The notes under the pieces are model-generated. The model was given only the letters and a program-made list of their open reading frames with translations. It was not told the DNA's origin and made no database searches. Positions 56,061 to 64,000 of a DNA stretch of 64,000 nucleotides are shown here, in pieces. The stretch lies in assembly GCA_037043015.1 (NCBI GenBank), contig CM073323.1, forward strand, positions 25,696,758 to 25,760,757, in the 5' to 3' direction. The stretch comes from Bryum argenteum. Lineage: Eukaryota > Streptophyta > Bryopsida > Bryales > Bryaceae. Position numbers and translations under genes: made by a program. The stretch's first letter is position 1, and each line of letters begins with the position of its first letter.

Positions 56061-56328
56061 TTAACCCCTAAATCTCCTTGTTGCAAAACGGTCTAAGACA
56101 CAAAATTTGACCTTCCCTTAGATTAAGCTCAAAAAATCTCAATCTGAGCATTATTTGAAGGATCCAACCGTAAGATCTCAAAGTTCACTTGACATTCTTC
56201 TGACATACCAAATTTGAACCGTTCATTCTTCCTCATTTGTGAGATTATAATGGTCAAAGTTGGCTGAGTTTTTCTCCTGCGGGAACCTTCCAAACCCGTT
56301 TCGGGTTTTAAGGAGAGTTAGGGGTTAA
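56061..56328 (+). mobile_element. TTAA-flanked non-autonomous element, copy 2
   Basis: The left end reads TTAACCCCTAAATCTCCTTG and the right end GGAGAGTTAGGGGTTAA. Inverted ends match over about 17 bp, and TTAA lies at both borders. It is 268 bp long, non-coding and the same family as 31849-32434. A further GGGGGTTAA end at about 56521-56530 suggests a second, partly overlapping or tandem copy. Confidence 0.75.
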
Positions 56329-56924
56329 CATCCAAAATGGTTTACTATTATAATCTCACAAATGAAGAAAAATCAAAGGTTTAAATTTTTATGGTACTAG
56401 AACAGTCATGTTGTTCTATAAGATCCTACGATTGAATTTTGCTTAGATTAGGTTTTATCAATCGTGAAGCAGAAATAGGTCATTCTTGAAATTTTTGGAG
56501 ATTTTGCATCAAACATGTTCAGGGGGTTAACATAGCATGTATACAATACTAGATCCTCACCTCTCACCCTTTTTTTTATGAATTTTAAAAAAGAAAAAAA
56601 GGGGGGGGGGGTGATTAATTATATAGGACGCTACTAGCAAAGGCAACAACAACTGTAAAATTGAGTGAAATCAGTGTCATGATTGAAAGGGAGAGGACAG
56701 GCCACATGAAAAACTGGAGTCGCTGGATGATGTGAAGGGTACTACTCCAGTATGAGAGGGATGGACAGCCACAACAGTAATGTGTGATGGTACCTCCTTT
56801 CTTGTAAACTCCAATTTCCCACTAATATCTTAATAATACTTCCCCTCTCTTTTTTTTTTAGCTTTATCTGACTTTGCAGCAATTTTTAATAATTGTGTCT
56901 CTCAAGCTTCACTTTCAAGCCGCT
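56329..56924. other. Repeat-derived spacer
   Basis: This includes sequence related to the adjacent TTAA element up to about 56530 (TTATAATCTCACAAATGAAG recurs in it), then a G run at 56601 and AT-rich spacer. No gene. Confidence 0.45.
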
Positions 56925-57174
56925 CACTAAATCCAATCCATGTTCCCCACTTAGGTGGGGCCCCAGTTTTTTTATTTTTCCATTTTGGACCCCCTCAAGG
57001 TCTTTTTTCTTTTTTTTTTTTTTTGGAATATTGGGGTCTCCGCCCCCATTTTACCATTGGAGGCCCCTTCCTGGAATTTTAAGGCCTTAAAACACAAAAA
57101 AAATACCGGGCAGCCTTTTATTAGCCTCCCTCCATATTTGGAAATTCCAAGGGGAACATGGATTGGATTTAGTG
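56925..57174. mobile_element. MITE-like element with 24-bp perfect terminal inverted repeats
   Basis: Both ends read CACTAAATCCAATCCATGTT followed by CCCC, perfect over 24 bp in inverted orientation. The 250-bp interior is T-rich, then G/C-rich, and partly self-complementary. Flanking bases (GCT and TCC) do not form a 3-bp duplication. The start CACTA again recalls CACTA-type ends; superfamily is uncertain. Confidence 0.75.
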
Positions 57175-58926
57175 TCCGGCCACTTTCAAGGATATTGAAA
57201 AACATCACATGTATATATGGCAACCTGCTCATGAACCAACTTTCTAGATTTTAGATTGGAGAAATTTCTTGAATATTTTTGGCATGAAAACAATTTTTAT
57301 GTATGGAGACAATTTTTATGTATAGGCAATGTTCCAAGTAGGGTGTTTCTTAAGTATGAGAATTTTTTGATAGTTGAGTAGAAGCTAAGGTCTACATTCC
57401 TTGCCACTTATTTTGTGGGAGGTATTCCATCCATCCTCGAGTGCATTCCAGAGTATCCTATGCACTCACCCTCATAGCCTTCAGCCGAGTTGATTTACCC
57501 GCGCATTTCATCTAGGATTCTCTAGGCTTGACCAGCGTGTGCAGGCATGAACATAGGTGTTTTTGAGAACTGTTTATCCTTGTATTCACCTAACATTTAA
57601 CTCTTATGTAAATTTAGTTTCGTAAATGATAACAACAGTCTTCTCCCTGCTTAAGTAGGTCTAATGTGCAATTTTTTGGTGGTGAGGGGGGTTTTGAGCT
57701 TGTTACCTTAGAGTACACTTGCACCTTTAAAGCATTATCTCATAGTGACATTTGAGTGGCTCACGAGGAACTTGGGATTAGCGTAGCTTGGTGGAATTTG
57801 TTCACATGTATCTTGCTTTGAAATTATTTGTATGCTTTGAGGAATAGAAAAAAACAAGAGCAAAAGAATTTTCAAGTTGTAGTTGGTAAAAAAATTAGAG
57901 AACAAATTGGTAGATTACTCGCCAATGTCACGTTGAAGTGGTAGAGGCAGTTTTATTTGATCTCTTAATGTTTAAGTCTATTGGATTCATTGGAGATCTT
58001 CAAATCGTTTTAGTTGTGAAGAGCTGAGGGATTGATGAAAAAATTCAATATTTGCAAATTTAAAATCTATATGCACAAAGTCAATCACATGTTACCTTGT
58101 CCAACCCTTCTTTCATCAACCATGTTGTTCATCAATATTGTTCTTTTGTCAACAATGAAAAATTGCAATGAAAAAGTTTACTTTTTTGTCAAGGAAATAT
58201 TCTAAAATGACTTGTTTGAGATAACAAAATTAGTATTCTACAAGTACTATTATGTTGCAAACAAACATCTAATCGGTGATTAGGAGCAATTTTTGAATCA
58301 CATTACTTTATCATTGTGTATGAAAATTTAAGACAAATTGTCTCAAAGTTTGTACCATCAAAAAGATTCATACAACTTTGCAAACAAGACTTTTGTGTAG
58401 TTGATATTTTGATAGCATTTATTGGAGGTAAAAGTGGTTATCTACATGATCCAATTGGCCTACCACAAAGTCCCTATGCTCCAACAAACAAACGTACACG
58501 TATCACAATAAGCATGGAAATGCTGATGCAATAATGAAAGACTTTCAGCCTTCCTAAACAGTATGGGAAATAAAAACAATATATTGGAGTTTCCACCTCA
58601 AACAAAAGGTCAAAGTGGTTGATGAAAATTCAAGTCTCTTGAAAGCTCAAAAAACAAATTAGCAAACTCTCAAATTGCAAAACACAAAAATCCCCACCCT
58701 ACCTAAATTCCTATTTTTAAGAATATCCATAGTACTATATTTAATAAGAGCTCCTACATTGCTATGGTAATCTCTAAATTCAATCCGGGTTGGTGAAGTT
58801 TAGCTTTTGAATTTTTCTTTTGATGGTCCTACCATGAAGTTGAAAAAAAAATACATCCACTAATGGGGCCTCCGGCCTCATTTTACTCTAAGAGGCTCTT
58901 CTTGAAATTTGAGAACCTATACAACT
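57175..58926. other. AT-rich intergenic tract
   Basis: No gene, RNA or strong repeat is recognised. The 72-residue frame at 58316 matches nothing I know. Confidence 0.45.
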
Positions 58927-59020
58927 ACTCCCTCCGTCATATAAAGATACCTTGATGTAATAGAAAGATTTACCACAAAAAAATACTAGGAATTGATAAA
59001 TCATATTGAAGTAAGTGGAA
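58927..59020 (+). mobile_element. Left part of a Stowaway-like MITE
   Basis: It starts CTCCCTCCGTCATATAAAG, close to the Stowaway consensus end CTCCCTCCGT. It runs directly into the LTR of the copia element at 59021, and no matching right end is found within the window, consistent with the copia element having inserted into it. Confidence 0.5.
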
Positions 59021-62000
59021 TGCAGTCTGTCCCCAACCCATGCATTGGGCTGCCTACGTACCTTCAGCCCGAAGCTTTTAAGATCAGGGACTCACGTAGT
59101 TCTGTGCTACATGGGTGGTGTGGCGATTCTTGAATCGCCCACTAGCCTATTATTCAGTACCATAGTATAATACTGTACTCCACTACTCTTTCCAGATCTA
59201 CTGTATAACCGAGCCTATACAAGCCTACGGCTTGACACTCCCCCTGCTCGGTGACATTGTAAGTAGAGTGAACTGGAATAAGAGCAGCTGTCTAAGCGTC
59301 GATGAGGGCGCGACATCAGTGGGTAACAAGTCGACACTACTTAGCTGTGCCGGGCGACTGCTGTCGGAAGTGGGATAAGGATCGGAGCTTCATGGTGCGG
59401 AGGTGTTTCCAATGCACTGAGGGCGGTAGTGTCTTTGTAAAAATATCGGCCAAATTTGCCGCAGATGTGATCTTCTCAATTGTGGTATTGCCTTGTTTGA
59501 CTTGCTCCGCCGAATAGAAAATTTTAGGCGAGAGGTGTTTCGTATTCTCTGTCTTAATATAACCTGCGGACATTTGATGCCGTGCTGCGTCGTTATCTTC
59601 AAAAATCTTAATCGGCTCGTCGGCAATGGGTAACGCAGCAAGCTGACATATATCTTTTAACAAGTTTCGAAGCCAGATGGCCTTCGTAGTGTCATAGAGT
59701 GCAATCAATTCAGCATGGTTTGAAGACGTGGCAACGGTCGGTTGCAACTTGGAGCTCCACGAAATCGGCGACCCCCCCAACGTGAAAACGTACCCGGATT
59801 GAGAGCGACCTCGGTTAGGCGCAGATAAATAGCCAGCGTCTGCGAAGCCCTCCAAAGCGGTGTCGTTCTTCTCAAAAAGAATCCCGAAATCTTTAGTGCC
59901 GTTTAAATATCGCAGAAGGTGTTTAACGCCGCGCCAATGTCTCATAGTGGGCTCCTTGCTATGTCGTGAAAGGAGATGTGTAGCAAATTTTATATCTGGT
60001 CTGACATTGAGTGCGAGCCATGAAACTGACATGACTGCTTTGACATAAGGAAATTCCACTGGTAATATTTCTTCATCTTCCCTCCTTGGCCCATATTCAT
60101 CTCTGTCGGGCTGTAAGGTGCGAACAATAAGTGGTGTGGGGAGAGGATGAGACGCGTCCATAGCAAATTTCTTGAGTAGTCGTTCTGTATAGGTTGTCAT
60201 ATGCATATGGACAGAAACGTTTTCAAATGTTCAAGTTCAACACCCAAACAGCCCGGGGTCCTTCCATAATCTTTCACTTGAAATTCCGTTTTCAAGAGTG
60301 TAACTGTAAGAGCAACAGCTTCGCGTGTACCAAAGATATTAATGTCATCAACATATATCGCTAACATGACCAAGTGATTCTTCTTTCGATCAACAAAAAC
60401 ACAAGGTGCGAATTTACTTACCTGAAAGCCGGAGTCAGTCAAATACTTTGTGAGATGGTCATACCATAAACGTCCACTCTGTTTGAGGCCATATATTGCC
60501 TTGTGGATTTTAACGACTTTATCTGTGATGCGTTTTCGCTTGTTCTGCAGTAATGATTTGCCATTAACTGGCCGTGAGATAGGCGCAAACGACACACGTT
60601 GATGCGCACTGCTCACGTTTATGTTCGCAGCCAACCCGGTGCCAGTTCGGGCAAGGGCAGGCTGAGCCGGGGACACACCCTCGTCCAGTAATCCTTCAGG
60701 TATCTCCATATAGAGGTCTTTGTCGATCTTGCTATATAGGTAAGCAGTTACGACGTCCAGTAACCTGAAGGTGAGACTTTCTCTTACAGCTACAACAATA
60801 AGGAGTCTGAATGTTACAACATCCATAACTGGGCTGTAAGTGAAGTCGTAATCAATACCATACTTTTGGGTGTAGCCTTTAGCTACAAGTCTCGCTTTAT
60901 ATCTTATGGTCTCTCCGTTGGAGTTCAATTTCCGTGCATAAACCCATTTCGAACGAATAGGTTTCATTTCAAGCGTCTTGTTCTGGGGTTTACCGAACAC
61001 CATCCGTTCTTTCATTGAACCAAGCTCAGTCTGCATAGCTTTCTCCCATGCTGGCCATTCTTTTGATTGTCTAGCTTGAGTAACCGTCTTTGGTATGTCA
61101 TTTTGCGTTTGAATGTGCAGGACCGTATCCAGCATCAAGCTATGCTCCGGTGGTAAGTGCCTGCGGTTCCATATATGCCCTGTGAATGCAATATTGTTGG
61201 CATTCTCGGCGCTGGATGGTGTGGCCTGTGCTCCCCCTGTCGGTTGCTCCTGGGCAGGCTGCTGCGTTGAAGTCGACTTATTTTTCGAACCAAGAGGTCG
61301 GCCTCTTTTTCGCCGCACCACTGAGATATTGGCTGGGGTTGGATCCGGTGCTATGCGTGCAGGCATATGTTGAAGTTGGAAGTATGGTGTTGTGGAGATC
61401 TCTGAGGTATTTGCAAACGAATCCGGCAATTTCCCTGGCTAGCTCTCGTAGTCGTAAGATCCGTCGCACTTCGCTGTCACTTCGTAAGTCTGGATAATCA
61501 TCATGCTGGCGAGTATTCCAATCGATATCAAGTATGGTTTTGGAAATGCTCTGTTCCACGGCCAGCTTTGGGAATGATTGTTCGTCGAAGTGACAGTCTT
61601 GAAAGCGAGCTCTAAAGAGATCACCAGTTGTAGGCTCCAAATACTTAATCAAGGAGTTTCCGATGTTGCCAACGTATATCCCTTGCTTCCTCTGAGGACC
61701 CATTTTCTGACGTTTCGTTGGGTCTAAAGGACTTCAACTGCACAACCAAATTTACGGAGATGACTAATACGTGGTTTATTGCCGGTTGCAAGTTGGTAAG
61801 GGCTGATGTTGTTACCGGCTGAGGGGCGGAGGCGGATCAAATCAGCAGCATGCATCACTGCATGTGCCCACGCTGTAAGTGGCAAGTTGGATTTTAATAA
61901 TAAAGGTCTTGCAATCCACTGCAAGCGTTTAATAAGATTTTCGGCAAGGCCGTTTTGGAAATACACTTCTGGTAATGAAACTTCAAGATTTATACCAACG

Positions 62001-64000
62001 GCTGCACAGTATTCAGTAAAGGTTTTGGAGGTAAACTCCCCCGCTCCGTCCACCCGCAGGTTTTGCACATGATGATCTGGGAACTTAACTTGTATGCTGA
62101 TCAACTGAATAAGCATCTTAGCAAATGCGTGATTTCTTGTGGATAGCACATCTACTTCTGTCCATCTTGAGGTAGCATCAATCATAACCATAAAGTAACG
62201 AAAAGGGCCTGATGCAGGTGAAATGGGGCCGCAAATATCAACTTGGACGCGTGTAAGAAATTGGTATGTGTCTTTGTCTTTGAGTTCACGGGCCGGTTTG
62301 GTGATCAGCTTGCCCCGAGAGCATGCTATGCATGATTCTGGGATTTTGTTGCGTATTATAATTTCCTCTGCAGCAGATCGTAATGTTTTCTGTAACATCT
62401 TAAATGAAGGGTGGCCCAGGCGGTCATGCCAAAGGCATGCATCTTGAGATGTGGGATATAAAATAGCAATAAACTCATCTATCTTGATCTCAAAATCTAT
62501 TAGTCCAGTGCGGCTGTAGTAAAACTTCTCTACGACATTACCGTCGTGATTCGTGAATACTTTATATTTCTTGTCTTCGTTAAATATGTGTGTGTGGATT
62601 TCATATCCGCTATTAAAAACGTCATCCTCACATAGGACTTGTCTTCTTGCTGTGGGTATAAATAGTGCTCGTTCTGAATAAATACGTGTCCCACCAGGAA
62701 GAACAAAAGTTGCTGGTCCAGAACCATTGACAATGAGGTCAATGTCACTCATAGTTGCAATATTGTAAATTACTGATTGAAATTTGGTAAAATATTTTCG
62801 GTGTTTTAATACAGTTGAAGTGGCTCCTGAATCCAGGATCATGGTGGAGTTAGAATCTTTGATGTCCTGGTTTATCATACCCAGGATCGAGTCGTCAGCC
62901 TCCAACTCGTCCAGGTAATTGTATTCGTCGTCATCCATAGCTTTGGTCGGCTTCTTCATTGTTTGATCGATTCGGCTTATGACATCGCGCGCGCCATGGG
63001 GATAGGTTGTTGGTTTTCCCATCTTCACGACTACATTGTCCGGTGTCGCGATAGTCCTTTGCGAAATGCCGTTTCTTACCGCACCTAAAGCATCCGCTAG
63101 GGACTTGGTCGCGGAAACGTTTGTTGTGGGAAGTCGATTCTTTCGGGTTGGAAGTAATAGCTTTGGGGCGCCCTTGCCGCCGCTTCTTCGGTGTCTTCCG
63201 TCGACCGTGAGTTGACTCGGGTCGGCTTTCGCTTGGTCATTTGCATAATTTAACTCGGGGATCGGTTTGGTGCCTGCAGTCGCCGATTATTGATGTCCTT
63301 CGCCAGATTGTTATACTTCTCATTTTCATCGGTATATAAAAAGAAATCTCGAGATTCTTTATATTTGATCACCATCGGTGATTCTCTCAAGATCATTCGT
63401 TGTGGACCCATTGTGGATAAAATTTTATAGATTATCCGGTCCTCGATTCTGTGTTTCTCACAATATTGTAATTTTGCGACAAGCGTAAATAAAGTCATTT
63501 TTAAATTCTTCAATCTTGTCAAGTCCATATATCGCAGTTTGACCATTCCGTCCAGGACTTGAGGAACAATATTTCCTTCATTATTTCGAAGCGCCGCTTT
63601 ATCTCTGCCCACAACTCGTAAGGCTGCTCGAATTGATACATTTGCAGAGCAAGCTCGTCTTTCAAGCGGAGGCGAATATATAAGTTTGCAGTTTTCAATT
63701 GCTTGGATGTAAAGTTTCTCGCAGTGACTGGGATTATGTGGGTCGGATCCTCAGCTTGCTTCTTAGTATGTTCCTTAAAATTGTGGGTTAGGCATTGGAG
63801 GAATGATCGTCTCATCTAAGTTCTTACTGGCAAGGTATTGGGACATGTTAAGTGTCCACATTATATAATTAGATCCATCGGTTTCTAATGATTTGAAACC
63901 AGGATTTGAGGGAGTAGTTGTTGTATCAGTAGCCATTGATGGATAGTAAGAATTGACAGAAATGTAGAATATGTGTGAAATGAAATGTTTCTTTCTACTA
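59021..64000 (-). mobile_element. Ty1/copia retrotransposon, runs past the window end
   Basis: Parts in order on the minus strand: gag (about 63.2-63.94 kb) with a CFRCGK zinc knuckle near 63.1 kb, a protease region with DSGATS (near 62.85 kb), integrase (61.7-62.6 kb), reverse transcriptase (60.2-61.1 kb) and RNase H (59.34-60.2 kb). These follow gag-PR-IN-RT-RH, the copia order. The 3' LTR is about 59021-59237, with TG/CA tips and an adjoining purine tract (AGCAGGGGGAG on the minus strand). The 5' LTR lies beyond 64000. Domains are well preserved but the reading frame is interrupted in about four or five places, so it looks relatively young but broken. Confidence 0.9.

Overview
The window looks like nuclear DNA of a land plant, most likely a bryophyte such as a moss. 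The basis is a set of plant genes (a Ycf20-like plastid protein, a PITAIRE-type CDKC kinase, a pectin methylesterase inhibitor-domain protein, a phytocyanin, a plastid-targeted-looking pyrophosphatase), short GT-AG introns, and repeats that include tRNA-derived SINEs, MITEs, Ty1/copia relics and a Ty3/gypsy relic whose RNase H resembles chromovirus lineages reported from fungi and bryophytes. The species cannot be named from the sequence alone.

Layout. 1-1.4 kb is the end of a 283-bp satellite array. A gene-rich block follows (2-7.2 kb): a single-exon Ycf20-like gene, a large intronless TKL-type protein kinase, and an unrecognised small membrane protein. CDKC (the plant CDK9) runs on the minus strand from 14.05 to 9.88 kb with 13 coding exons. 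15-26.4 kb is repeat-dominated: a 121/56-bp compound tandem array, SINE copies, a copia relic and a gypsy relic. A QCR6 (complex III hinge) gene lies at 27.1-27.6 kb. After more repeats come a tyrosine-aminotransferase-family gene (33.6-35.8 kb, 8 exons), a solo LTR packed with heat-shock-element-like motifs (36.8-37.3 kb), a large inverted repeat (38.2-39.4 kb), an inorganic pyrophosphatase gene (39.6-40.7 kb) and an unrecognised gene (41.2-41.8 kb). A second gene cluster at 45.6-55.4 kb holds a membrane-anchored PMEI-domain protein, a convergent GPI-type phytocyanin, an intronless 2-oxoglutarate oxygenase with a possible lipid-anchor N-terminus, and a six-exon PhzF-family protein. The last 8.5 kb is MITE-rich and ends in a younger copia element that runs off the window.

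The genes are independent eukaryotic transcription units with no sign of an operon or gene cluster pathway. The closest to a theme is the convergent PMEI and phytocyanin pair, both cell-surface proteins with Ser/Ala-Pro glycomodule linkers. The most notable structures outside genes are the solo LTR with heat-shock-like repeats next to a TATA box, a SINE family with exact 12-bp target duplications plus two tail-only copies, a family of TTAA-flanked short elements, and the inverted repeat just upstream of the pyrophosphatase gene. No previously undescribed multi-gene system is evident.

Exon boundaries were derived by hand from GT/AG sites and reading-frame continuity. Intergenic functions are inference.
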